Source: Wyeomyia smithii (taxonomy: Eukaryota > Arthropoda > Insecta > Diptera > Culicidae). From it: a stretch of 64,000 nucleotides of DNA. The stretch's first letter is position 1. Each line of letters starts with the position of its first letter. The position numbers and the translations under genes were made by a program. The notes beneath the pieces were generated by a model. It ran no database searches and was not told the DNA's origin. It saw only the letters and a list, made by a program, of their open reading frames with translations. The stretch covers positions 13,825,286-13,889,285 of the forward strand of contig NC_073695.1 in assembly GCF_029784165.1 (NCBI RefSeq), read 5' to 3'. Below are positions 23,472-35,141 of the stretch, in pieces.

Positions 23472-23504
23472 TATTATAAAATTCTTTAACGAATCCATCA
23501 CGAG

Positions 23505-24445
23505 ATGTCGGAGAAATCTAGCCAATTTGGGAATAGGGCAGCGCAGGAGCACACCGACGACAACCCGACGGTGACCGGTACAGAGGCAGCTAACAACAAC
23601 GTCGTAGCGGTAACGACAGCCGCTTCTGCCCCCCAAGTTCCCCTTCCGAGCTATAGCTCAGGTAAAATTTAATTTGATTGCCCCCTGGGCAACGCCTCCA
23701 GGAGGAAGCGCCGGAACAATTCCGAAAGTTTCAACCTTTAATCCAGCCGGTAATCAAACAACTCTTATTCCGCGGCTGCTAGATCCGATTTTTCTAAAAC
23801 ACCGCGAACGGAATCCGGTTCGCAAATGTCGTAAAAAACTCGAATTTCACTGTCAGTTGTGTAGTGAGCGCGATAATAACCAAATGGTGCATTGTGATGG
23901 CTGTAAGCAGTGGTTTCATTACGTATGTGTGGAAGTTACAGAGGACGTCGCAAACGTGACTTGGATCTGTCCTATTTGCAATATTGTAAAGGATTCAACT
24001 CCGATGGCGATTGATCCCCCCACTAATACCAACACCGACCAGAATGTAGTTAGCGATCTCCCGAATAGTAAGACTGGTTCGGTCAGAAGTAAAGCGAGTT
24101 CTTATACAAAGATGGTTGAGTTTGGAAGCAAAAAACTTGAGGAGGAGTTCAATTTGGAGATGAAATATTTGCAGCAAAAGTACAAGCTCATGATGGAGTG
24201 TGTCAGCCGGGACGTCAGTGAAAGAGGATCTGTCTCAAGTGAGTCGGTTAATTTATCGAAGATACAGGAGTGGGTAGATCGAACGGAACACCTTAGTGAG
24301 CAGAATGATTCCGGTTTAGCAGATGAGATGAACGCACACGCGTCGGACAACCCGAAGCTGCCAAAGGAGAGACAAACTCCTAAGCATACTCAACACACTA
24401 AACCAGCGATTCAGTCGGACCAACCCGGTCAGCCAGGGCAGCATA
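23505..24445 (+). pseudogene. gag: BEL gag N-terminal part with PHD-like zinc finger
   Basis: It starts MSEKSSQFGNRAAQEH at 23505 and shifts frame near 23668. The second frame (from about 23674) holds a finger CQLCSERDN...MVHCDGCKQWFHYVC...WICPIC at about 23850-23980. The pattern C-x2-C, C-x2-C, H-x2-C, C-x2-C is that of a PHD finger. A Gln/Glu/Lys-rich helical segment follows (about 24110-24200). The Gag is cut at 24445 by the R1-like insertion and resumes at 26806. PHD fingers commonly bind histone tails, so a role in chromatin targeting is possible but is only an inference. Confidence 0.8.
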
Positions 24446-26460
24446 GGCTATGTGCGAGTGCCAATACAAATCCGTGGGGTGACGCCTACAGGATCGTAAT
24501 GGCCAAGACTAAAGGCGCGCTGGCGCCTGCAGAGCGATCACCAGCGATGCTGGAGCGTATCATCGAGGGACTCTTTCCACGCCACGAGCCAAGTCCTTGG
24601 CCTCCGGCGGTCGAGTCTCACGTCCGACGTTCCAGTATCTCAGACATAGACCAGAGATGGTCGGCCAACCTGCCGAGCATCCAATCCGTGAGCGACGACA
24701 GCCGTGTCGAGGCAGGGGAGGAGGCAAGGGTTACGAATGAGGAACTCATCGTGATCGCCAAATCCCTAAAGGTGAGCAAGGCACCGGGACCGGATGGTAT
24801 CCCTAACCTGGCGATCAGGCTGGCGATAAAAACGGCCCCCGGGCTGTTCAGGGCAGTCATGCAGAGGTGCCTGGATGACTGTCTCTTTCCGGACAGGTGG
24901 AAGCGGCAGAGACTGGTCTTATTGCCGAAGGCTGGGAAACCGCCAGGGGACCCATCGGCATATAGGCCTATCTGCCTGCTGGACACCGCGGGCAAGGTGC
25001 TTGAGAGGATCATCCTCAACAGACTGGTGAGGTACACGGAGGGTGTACACGGTCTGGCAAGTAACCAGTTCGGCTTCCGGAAGGGCAGGTCCACGCTGGA
25101 CGCAATCTCTTCCGTCATCAAGACGGCGGAGGTAGCAATCCAGCGCAAGAGAAGGGGAATACGCTACTGCGCAATCGTCACGCTCGACGTGAAGAATGCG
25201 TTCAATAGTGCCAGTTGGGACTCCATAGCGCTCGCGCTCAGGAGCATCCATGTACCGGTGTCGCTGTACAAGATTCTGGAAAATTATTTCCAGAATCGAG
25301 TACTTGTTTACGACACAGAGGAGGGTCAGAAGTGCGTCCCAATTACCGCAGGAGTTCCGCAAGGTTCTATCCTGGGCCCGGTGTTGTGGAATGTCATGTA
25401 TGACGGAGTGTTAAAACTCAAGTTCCCTGTAGGGGTTGTGATCGTCGGCTTTGCAGACGACATAACGCTGGAGGTTTACGGCGAGTCTATCGAGGAGGTC
25501 GAGTTGACGGCCGCGCACTGTATACGCAAGGTCGAGGACTGGATGCGCTCCAGGAAACTGGAGCTCGCGCATCATAAGACGGAGGTCACGGTTGTGAACA
25601 ACCGTAAATCGGAGCAACAGGCGGTGGTCAGAGTCGGAGACTGCACCATCACCTCGAAGCGATCCCTGAAGCTCTTGGGGGTTATGGTGGACGACAAGCT
25701 CACGTTCGGAAGTCACGTCGACTATGCCTGTAAGAGGGCCTCATCGGCTATTGCAGCACTATCTCGTATGATGTCCAATAGCTCAGCGGTTTATGGCAGC
25801 AAGCGAAGACTTCTTGCCAGCGTGGTTTCGTCCATACTTAGGTATGGTGGGCCAGTGTGGTCCAGAGCGCTAGGTACTAACAGTTACCGTGGCAAACTGG
25901 AAAGTACCTACAGGCTCATGTGCCTGAGAGTTGCGAGTGCGTATCGTACGGTGTCATACGATGCAATATGTGTCTTGTCCGGCATGATGCCTATCAGCAT
26001 CGCCATCAAGGAGGACAGAGAGTGTTTCGACCAACGTGACACAAGGGGCATACGAGGTACCAGAAGGTCATTCTCGATGCTCCGTTGGCAGAGGGAATGG
26101 TCTAATTCCACAAAGGGCAGATGGACGCACCGACTCATACCGGAGATATCCGGCTGGGTCGGGAGACGACATGGCGAAGTGAACTTCCACCTGACACAAA
26201 TCCTGTCAGGCCATGGTTGTTTCAGGCAATATCTGCACAGGTTCGGACACGCGGTGTCCCCCATGTGTCCCGAGTGCGTGGAGGAGGAGGAGACTGCTGA
26301 GCACGTCTTCTTCGTATGCCCCCGTTTCGTAAGAGCGAGGAGCAACATGATGGCTGTGAGCGGGCCTGGCAATACTCCGGACAATCTAGTCCGGAGGATG
26401 TGCGACGACCCGGACATCTGGAACGCGGTCTGTGTGGCCGCCTCTCAGATTGTTCTGTAG
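24446..26460 (+). CDS. R1-clade ORF2 C-terminal part: RT and CCHC knuckle, uninterrupted
   Basis: The frame is open without a stop for about 671 codons and enters in frame from the BEL gag. The RT blocks are KAPGPDGIPN, YRPICLLDTAGKVLER, NQFGFRKGRSTLDAI, VTLDVKNAFNSASWD (motif A), GVPQGSILGPVLWN (motif B) and the catalytic FADD (motif C, about 25450). A C-terminal finger CPECVEEEETAEHVFFVC lies at about 26270-26330. The spacing and the NPWG entry block fit the R1 clade. The endonuclease domain is missing, so the copy cannot move on its own. Because no stop has accumulated, the insertion is probably young. Confidence 0.88.
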
Positions 26461-26791
26461 CTGCAACGTGTGTGGCGGGTCAACCACCAACACGCCAGTG
26501 GTAGCTAATTACCAGTCTCCAGGTAGTTAGCTAGGAGGTTATAAGAGTAAAGAGGGTGCATCACGCACAAAAGCCACTTCCCGACGTAATACTTAACCGT
26601 CGTTCCGGGAAGACCAGGGCTGGAGACTGGAGGGGTTTTAGTGGGTCGGGACAGGGATAAATAGGTGTCTGGGGGAGTGTAACTACCCCAGCATCTCTCC
26701 CCTAGTCTCATCCCCACACCCTGAGTTCTCTTCTCAGGTGTCTGTTTGCAGATTTCCCCGCCACCTTTAAAAAAAAAAAAAAAAAAAAAAA
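26461..26791 (+). other. 3' UTR and poly(A) tail of R1-like element
   Basis: Non-coding, follows the ORF2 stop, and ends in a run of about 23 A directly before the target duplication. Confidence 0.8.
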
Positions 26792-26805
26792 GCCAGGGCA
26801 GCATA

Positions 26806-28261
26806 CATCTACACAGAATCCAAAATCCACCGATATTCAACAATCGAATGTTCCTTCGGACCAAGTCTCTCCGGTTGGCGGTGATTTCTCCCCTGAACAG
26901 CGTTTAACCCCGCTTCGTCATCAAAGGTCAGTCCCCCCTCAGGCCCTTCCGCCACCGACTGCGCCACAACCGTCGTTTCCACCGACAAGTGTTTTTCCGC
27001 CTCAAACTGTTTCGCAACCGATCTTTCCACCGACAAGTGTTATTCCGCAGACTGTTCCGCCATCGACTTTTCCACCGCCAACTTTTCCACCGCCAACTTT
27101 CCCACCACCAACGGTTCCAGGAAATGACTACGACGAGACATTGTGTATCTTGAATCGGAGTCAAATTGCCGCACGTCAAGCTGTATCTAGAGATTTACCG
27201 GAGTTTAATGGAAACCTGGAAGACTGGCCGCTATTCTTCTCGATGTTCAACTCGTCAACCCAAATGTGTGGATTTTCGAACGAGGAAAATATGCTGAGAC
27301 GTATCTCAGGAAATGCCTGAAGGGTAAGGCTTTGGAGGCAGTGAGATGTCGACTGCTCCACCCATCGAATGTTACCGGCGTGATGTCGACGCTAAAAATG
27401 CTCTATGGGCGACCAGAGGCTATTGTCCAGGCAATAATCCGCAAAGTTCGGGCACTACCGCCACCGAACATGGATAAGCTAGAGACAGTCGTAAACTTCG
27501 CGCTTACGGTTGAAAACCTTGTCGCCACTATCCAAGCGTGCGAAGTGAATAAGTTCGTGTACAACTCGGCGCTCAGACACGAACTGGTTGACAGGCTGCC
27601 ATCATCTCTAAAAATGGAGTGGGCTAGGTTCTCGCGTGGAAAAGTGAACCTAACGCTCATTGATTTCAGTTCGTGGTTGTATACTACGGCAGAAGATGCG
27701 AGTGTCGTTATGATCAGTGCTAGTAGTAGTGACCAACGCTTCAGGGGCGGCAAAAAGGATGGCTTCCTGAATTTCCACTCAGAGTCGGAGTTCACAAGTT
27801 CGAAATCTGGTGAAACCTCATTCAAATCAAAAACATCGAAAGCTGTTGTTAAGGAGAATTGTGTCGTATGCAGGGGAAACTGTCCATCTGTGGTGAAGTG
27901 TAAGAGATTCGAGGGGTTCAACTACGATTCGAAGTGGGCAACCATAAAGGAATGCAAGTTGTGCCGGAAATGTCTCCGGAAACATAACGGATCTTGCAAG
28001 AATTCGAAACAGTGCGGTATAAATGGATGCGAATTCCTCCACCATCCTCTTCTCCATAACTCACAGAAGCATGAAGTTTCGAGTACTTCGCCACATTTAT
28101 CAACCGTTTCAAACAATATCAACGCTAATGCGGACACGAAAGGCGTGAGCCACAGCTGCAATGTTCACCAAGGGCAATCGGAGATTCTGTTTCGAATCGT
28201 TCCAGTGAAGTTGTATGGGACATCGAAAACGATACGCACCTACGCGGCTCTGAGCTCACTC
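26806..28261 (+). pseudogene. BEL gag C-terminal part and start of protease, frameshifted
   Basis: The frame continues from before the R1 insertion. It has a Pro/Thr-rich stretch of PPPTFP-type repeats (about 26940-27115), then the BEL capsid block LPEFNGNLEDWPLFFSMF, and stops at 27318. The next frame (27266-28261) holds KCLKGKALEAVRCRLL, LKMLYGRPEAI and Cys/His-rich fingers CVVCRGNCPSV and CKLCRKCLRKHNGSC (about 27860-28030). It ends in the protease leader ILFRIVPVKLYG. At the active site the expected D-D-G-S-S segment is shortened to AALSSL followed by a stop, so the protease Asp is lost. Confidence 0.82.
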
Positions 28262-28263
28262 TG

Positions 28264-31200
28264 ATGGAGCAAAGTTTGGCGGATGAATTGGGAGTGCAAG
28301 GGCCAACGAAATCATTGTGTTTGAAGTGGACCGGCGGAACACAGAAGATGTCGCAGTCGCAGCAGATCAACGTACAGATCTCTAGTGTACGAAACTCGAA
28401 CAAACACGAGCTAACCGGTGTGTACACGATGCCCTCTTTGCAGATCCGACCACAAACGCTTCTGCTCACAGAACTTCAGAAAAAGTATCCGTACCTGGCA
28501 GGATTGCCACTCGAATCGTACAGTGATGTTAGTCCCAGAATTCTTATCGGTTTGGATCATGCTACACTTGGGAATGCCGTCAAGTGCCGTGAAGGTACCG
28601 AAAGCGAGCCTATTGCAATCAAAACGAGACTAGGTTGGATGGTCTTCGGGAGTTGCACAGGAAAAGAAAAGCTGAACGATACGTAAATTATCATAGCGTT
28701 GAAGGTTGCGAATGCAACCGAGAGCAAGACGAGGATCTGCATAAATTAGTAAAATCCCACTTTTCCCTCGACAGCCTCGGAATCGTTAAACCGGAAAGCT
28801 CTTGATGTCGCAACAGGACCAAAGAGCACAAACGCTCCTGGATACACGAACACGTCTCACAGAAACTGGTCGATATGAGAGCGGTCTACTATGGAAGTAC
28901 GACGACGCTCGACTCCCGAACAGTAAAGGAATGGCGAGAAAGCGATGGACATGCTTAGAAAATCGCATGAAGAAGGATCCGGCGCTAGCCAAAGCGATAA
29001 AGGCGAAGATTGATGACCACTTGAGCAAGGGGTACGTAAGAAAGCTGACTGCAGAGGAGCTTGAAACGCCACGTTCTCGTATGTGGTACCTCCCAATTTT
29101 CCCAGTCGTCAACCCGAACAAACCGGACAAGATTCGGCTCGTCTGGGATGCAGCGGCTCTCGTCCACGGACTGTCTCTTAATTCTTTCCTGTCCAGACCA
29201 GCTGATCTCGCTTCTTTCTGTGTTGCTGCAATTTCGGGAGTATAAAATAGCAGTAAGCGGGGACATCCGCGAGATGTTCCATCAGGTGCTGATGTGTCCT
29301 GAAGACCAGCACTGCTTACGCTTCTTTTGGAAGGATGACGAAGCAGCAACTGAGCCGAGTGTCTACGTGGTGCAGGTGATGACCTTCGGGGCTTGCTGCT
29401 CACCAAGTACAGCACAGTACGTGAAAAATAGCAACGCTAAGCGGTTCGAACAAGATTATCCAGCAGCTGTCGAGGCGATCGTCAAACGGCACTACGTGGA
29501 CGATATGCTGGTGAGCGTAGAGACCGAGGTTGAAGCAACTCAGCTCGTTCAGGATGTAAAAAGGATCCACGACGCAGGTGGTTTCGAAATAAGGAACTGG
29601 ATATCGAATTCACGAAGCGTCCTGGCAGCGATCAGCGAGGGATTAATGAAGGAGAAAAATCTCGACATTGGCGACGAGTGCGCCACCGAGAAGGTGCTCG
29701 GAATGTGGTGGGACACCACGAAGGACTGCTTCACCTATAAAATCTCATCACGATACGATCAGGGCCTCATCTCAGGAAACCGACGGCCCACGAAACGCGA
29801 AGTCTTGCGAACGCTTATGATGGTTTTCGTCCGCTCATCGCTCATGTCATGATGTACCTTAAAACGCTGCTTCAGGATATCTGGCGCACTCAGGTTGGCT
29901 GGGACGATCCGATCGAAGATGCGCAGTACGAGAAATGGCTATCGTGGCTGGCAGTATTCCCACAAATAGCAACCATCGAAGTCCCACGCTGCTACCGAGT
30001 ACTAATTCCCGCGGGAGCAGATAGCGTAGTAGAAATGCATACGTTCGTCGATGCAAGCGAGAGCGGCTTTGCTGCGGCGGTGTATCTTCGATATGTGAGC
30101 GGCGAGACCGTCGAGTGCGCGCTTGTCGCCGCAAAAACAAGAGTTGCACCACTCAAGTTCTTGTCGATCCCTCGCTCCGAACTGCAAGCAGCAGTCTTCG
30201 GTGTGCGACTTGCCGATACGATATCGAGATCTCTTTCGATCACCGTCAGCCGGCGAACATTTTGGACGGATTCCAAGGACGTCCTCTGTTGGCTTCGGTC
30301 GGACCATAGACGATACAGCCAGTATGTAGCATTTCGCGTCAGTGAAACCCTCGAGACAACGGATATCTCAGAGTGGCGATGGGTACCGACCAAACACAAC
30401 GTTGCTGACGATGGAACGAAGTGGAAAGGAGTACCAAACCTGGCAAACGATAGTCGTTGGTTTCGGGGACCAGCATTTCTTCGCCTTCAGAAAGAAGATT
30501 GGCCAGCAAACCCGTTTTCTGCGAAGACCACTGAAGAGGAACTGCGACCGCATCTACTTGTGCACACCCAGCCTGGTGAACAAGCGATACGTCCAGAGGA
30601 CTCCTCGAAGTGGAACAAACTGCTACGCGTGACGGCCTATGATTTACGGTTTATCAGCAATTCGAAACGCAGTTGTTATGGGAAAGCCTGTGTGGTTGGG
30701 AATCTGCAGAAACAGGACTACATCGATGCAGAAAACTATCTGTTCCGAAGTGCTCAGTCCGCTGCCTTCGCTGAGGAGAAATTGATACTCGCCAAGAATC
30801 GCTCGATGAAAAACCCCGTGAAAACGATCCCCCGATCTAGCCTGCTATACCAATGGAATGCATTCCTAGACGAAAACGACGTGCTACGTGTCAAGGGTCG
30901 AACGAAGTCATGTGAATTCATCGATCGGGATGCAGCTGAACCAATAATTCTTCCGAAAGATCATCCCGTAACTCACCTCATCATATCTTCCGTGCACGAA
31001 CGGTTTCATCACCAAAACCACGAAACGGCCATTAACGAAATACGCCAACGCTACCGTACTCCTCAATTGAAAGCGGCATATTCAAAAATCCGGAAAGATT
31101 GTCAGCGGTGTAAAAATCTCCTCGCTAAACCTCAACCACCATCAATGGATGACCTCCCCGCTGGTCGACTTGCCGCGTACACTCGTCCATTCACTCACAT

Positions 31201-31366
31201 GGGAATCGATTACTTCGGTCCGATCATGGTGTCAATTGGACGAAGAAATGAAAAACGGTGGGGGGTACTCGCTACATGCTTAATCACTCGCGCCATCCAC
31301 CTGCAAATCGCCTACACACTGACCACTGATTCCCGATCGTGGAACCAATTTCCAAGCTGCAAGTAA
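28264..31366 (+). pseudogene. pol: BEL pol: protease remainder, RT, RNase H, integrase start
   Basis: Frame 1 (28264-28686) has the protease-RT linker PRILIGLDHA and IKTRLGWMVFG. A frameshift and stop near 28800 come before WYLPIFPVVNPNKPDKIRLV (RT, about 29085-29145). Another shift near 29235 leads to SGDIREMFHQV and the catalytic HYVDDMLVSV (about 29490-29520). Another near 29850 opens a 505-codon frame with RNase H (TFVDASESGFAAAVYLR, FWTDSKDVLCWL) and the integrase finger H...H...CQRCKN (about 30990-31130) and GIDYFGP. The frame ends abnormally at LTTDSRSW, where sequence between the first and second catalytic Asp regions is deleted (about 31335). Confidence 0.88.
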
Positions 31367-32028
31367 GGAACTGAGAACAGCGATAAATAAGCTTGACCAT
31401 GAAGCCCTCAAGAACGAGTTTACGTCGAGCCACAGTGAGTGGTCCTTCAATCCTCCCGTAACACCTAATATGGGTGGCGCGTGGGAGCGGCTGATCCGGA
31501 GCGTCAAGCAAAATTACGAACGAATGCAGGCAAGCAGACTCCCGACGCAAGAAGTTTTGGAGAGCACGTTGATAGAGATCGAGAACATCGTCAATTCTCG
31601 TCCTCTGACAAACATCCCGATTGATAACGACGACTCACCAGTGCTGACGCCCAACCACTTTTTGTTGAGGTCAGCCAACGGCATGAGATCGTGGGTTTCT
31701 CTGAACGACGAGCCTGTGCTCAGGAGCAATTGGAAACAATCGCAGTTTCAGGCGGACGTTTTTTGGAAATACTGGGTTCGTGACTACCTACCTACAATTA
31801 CTCGTAGAACCAAGTGGTTTAATCCGGTAAGCCCGATCAAAGTAGGAGATGTGGTTATCGTTGTGGATCCGAGGTTTCCCCGCAATTGCTGGCCAACAGG
31901 TCGAGTGATTGCCACGAGTCCGGCTTCTGATGGTCAGGTAAGACGTGCGACCGTACAAACCGCATCGGGTGGCATCTATGAGCGACCTGCGGTGTCCTTA
32001 GCTGTACTCGACGTAGGCGTTACAAAGA
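31346..32028 (+). pseudogene. BEL integrase C-terminal part
   Basis: After the deletion point the frame reads DRGTNFQAASKELR, then PNMGGAWERLIRSVK (the third catalytic Glu region) and NSRPLTNI. It continues to a C-terminal domain with VGDVVIVVDP and NCWPTGRVI, typical of BEL/Pao integrases. It then reads on into the right LTR and stops at 32252. Confidence 0.85.
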
Positions 32029-32057
32029 ATACGCTTCAGCAGGAATCTACGCGCATT

Positions 32058-32067
32058 CCGGGGGGAG
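32058..32067 (+). promoter_or_regulatory. Polypurine tract of BEL element
   Basis: CGGGGGGAG-type sequence directly before the 3' LTR start at 32068, where plus-strand DNA synthesis would be primed. Confidence 0.65.
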
Positions 32068-32820
<753 letters not shown>

Positions 32821-32826
32821 ATACAC

Positions 32827-33602
32827 AAACATAAAAATCTGAAGAAACTGACTAGAAAACCTGTGTTTTACAGACAAATTTGCACATTTAGTATTTCTGA
32901 TGTTACTAAAAACTTAGTTCGAGTCATGCTCGGGTTACAGTAGGAAGATAGTTACACGCTATCAAAAAACGACAAATGTCCGTTTCATCTGTTTCGACCG
33001 ATTTTTAGTGTAGTATTCGTTTCTTCCTCCCAGGTCTTAGTTTGCACTGTGATCAGGGATGCCGCATGTACCGAAATATCTGTGTTATACCAAATTTTAG
33101 ATTCCAGGTTGCTACGATGTGCACATAAAACTCGTCGTTTGTTTTAAACTCCACCCGACATGCATTTCTCATCATTCTCCGTGTTGTTCTAGTAGGGTAA
33201 ATTAACATATAGTGGATCCCTTCCCTATAGTGGACCATCCGCCAGATTAATTCATTGTATGTGAAAACTCGAGTGATTTTCAGAAAACTTCCATCTGGAA
33301 AGCCAGTTGTGCATCATACGTATACATACAAAATAAATAATTGAAATCCTTGATCAATTTTAATATGAGGTAACTAACACGAACCCAAATTCTCCGTACA
33401 CAGTTATGAATAAATATTTTGCTGCGTGATGAATATGGTCAAATTTTTCAACATCAGACGAGCGGACGTTCTTAGTGACAGGTGCTACGCTGGATTCAAG
33501 GAGAACCAATATGTCGCCTGGAACTATGGGTTCATTAACATTCGTTCACATGAACAATCGGTTCTAGCCTGGTTCCGGCCATCATCTCGAGACACCACAT
33601 AT
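32827..33602. other. hAT-derived non-coding DNA
   Basis: Original hAT-bounded sequence between the BEL element and the second SINE. No transposase block is recognised. A short inverted motif around TATAGTGGATCC / ACTATAGGG (33213-33236) is the only structure noticed. Confidence 0.45.
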
Positions 33603-33944
33603 TTTTTTTTTTTTATTCTCGCTTATATCCCGTCGGTCTATTTCCGCCACTGTTGTGGCCAATTACCGACGCCCAGGGAGGCGACTCCACACCCAGGTCC
33701 CTAACTCACGACCCGTTTATTAACGGACCGGCGCCAACGGCTTTACTTTCTCATGCGATGGAAGGCGTGATCCCAGAGATTTTTCGCCTCAGAAAATCTC
33801 CCGGTGTCGGCTAGGATTGAATCTAGACCAGTTGAGTTGGTTGTGAGTGGATCACGCCACCCCACAACCATCGACACCTATGTCGGCGGTAGGATTCAAA
33901 CCCAGGCGTCGAGCGTGGTTGGCGGAGACGTTACCAACCACACT
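33603..33944 (-). mobile_element. tRNA-derived SINE, minus strand
   Basis: Same family as 21824-22176, inverted. The T-run at 33603-33614 is its A tail, and the tRNA-like head is at 33880-33944. The target duplication AGACACCACATAT lies at 33590-33602 and 33945-33957. The B box has drifted to GGTTTGAATCC. Confidence 0.85.
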
Positions 33945-34015
33945 AGACACCACATATGACAATCAGTGCATAAAATGCGAGGTAACCAGGCATTTAAAAA
34001 AAAAAAATAAAAATA

Positions 34016-34260
34016 AAAAAAATCCAGGACGGGTCGGGTACGGGTCGGGTACGGGTCGGGTACCGGCAATTTCGGGGTATTTTTCTTCCGGATACGGGTC
34101 GGGTACGGGTAGTTTGAAAAAAATTTCGGGTCCGAGTCGGGTACGGGTATTTTAAACAAACCCGACTTCGGGTTCGGGTCGGGTACGGGTTTGAAAATTA
34201 TCGATGAATCGGGTACGGGTCGGGTACGGGTAACAAATTTCCCATACCCGACCATCTCTA
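34016..34260. repeat. Degenerate CGGGTA-type repeats at the hAT right end
   Basis: Repeated CGGGTCGGGTACGGGT units, mostly on the plus strand, interrupted by short A/T blocks. They end with the TIR (reverse complement TAGAGATGGTCGGGTA). The repeat unit looks like an expansion of the TIR's own GGTCGGGTA. Confidence 0.7.
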
Positions 34261-34441
34261 CAATGCAGCTGTGATCGAAAGCTCGAAAGCATTGCTTGGA
34301 TCCAGCTTATTGTAGAATTGTCGACTACTTTATTTTGTGGAGCCGTTATTTTTACAAATTGATGCGTGTTATCGAAAGCTCCCTCAATATCAAGAAGAGC
34401 GCAGACCGCTGTCACTTCATGTTTCGGAAACTTCTCGATCT

Positions 34442-34482
34442 ATGCCGAATCGGCATAGGATCTTAACGATCTGTCGCCATAA

Positions 34483-34546
<64 letters not shown>

Positions 34547-34547
34547 T
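34442..34547 (-). mobile_element. Tiny 3'-end retroinsertion with (TAAG)n tail
   Basis: A 106-bp insert is flanked by the 13-bp duplication AACTTCTCGATCT (34429-34441 and 34548-34560). It consists of about 45 bp of unique sequence starting ATGCCGAATCGGCATAGGAT, and about 15 units of AAGT. Non-LTR elements of the CR1/L2 type end in short tandem repeats, so this is probably an extreme 5' truncation. The strand of the source is uncertain. Confidence 0.7.
34483..34544. repeat. (AAGT)n microsatellite
   Basis: About 15 uninterrupted AAGT units. It forms the tail of the small insertion above rather than being an independent expansion. Confidence 0.95.
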
Positions 34548-35141
34548 AACTTCTCGATCTTCGTCACTAGGCAATTCAAAGTGGTTCTAATAGATTTACC
34601 CTGTTGATAGGCATAGGCATATGTAAGGGTAACTCCTTCAGAAACTCGCTGCGGATGTAGATGTCCGTAATTTTGTCCATCAACTTGAGAAGAGTTGAAG
34701 TCAGACTCATAGGTCTGAAGGGTTCGTGCAATGTTTTGTCTTTTTTGCTCGGTTTTGGTATAAACGCCAGCTGACCGGGATATGTCCTAGAGTGAACCTG
34801 GTTCGAAAGAGGTGACTGAGTTCGGTCATGATGGAGACTTTATAGGCTGAAATGAGCTCACTGCCCAGTTGAACCGAGGCTCTGTAGCTCTTCAAAGTTC
34901 AACTTGGTCTCTGTCGAGCCAGGAAAGTGAATGTTCATAAGAACCTCCACCGTTTCCTTGGTGGTGACAGTCAGACTACCATCTTGCTTTTTCAATTATC
35001 CAAGACCATTCGTATGGTGATTGGACATCGCTTTTTGTAGTCGCGTTGTCTCAGACAGAGTCTGAATGTCTTCACAGAATCGAACTGTGGACCAACTTTT
35101 GGCTTTGTGTAGCTTAGCGTTATATTTTCTGAGGGTGCTCT

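Larger units (their letters stand above)
24446..26791 (+). mobile_element. 5'-truncated R1-like non-LTR retrotransposon inserted in BEL gag
   Basis: The insertion is flanked by the 14-bp duplication GCCAGGGCAGCATA (24432-24445 and 26792-26805). It ends in a poly(A) tail (about 26769-26791). It retains only the C-terminal half of ORF2 and a 3' UTR of about 300 bp. Truncation at the 5' end and an A tail are typical of target-primed reverse transcription. Confidence 0.92.
34269..34920 (-). pseudogene. LOA RT fragment
   Basis: On the minus strand the blocks are FRTRFTLGHIPVSWR (RT entry, about 34800) and AVCALLDIEGAFDNT (motif A, about 34365-34410). They lie in different frames separated by stops. 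A small retroinsertion with a tetranucleotide tail (34442-34547) interrupts the sequence just before motif A. The catalytic FADD block is not present. Confidence 0.75.

Noticed and set aside
25411..26417. Long minus-strand ORFs inside the R1 and BEL coding regions
   Set aside because: They are antisense shadows of well-supported RT frames.
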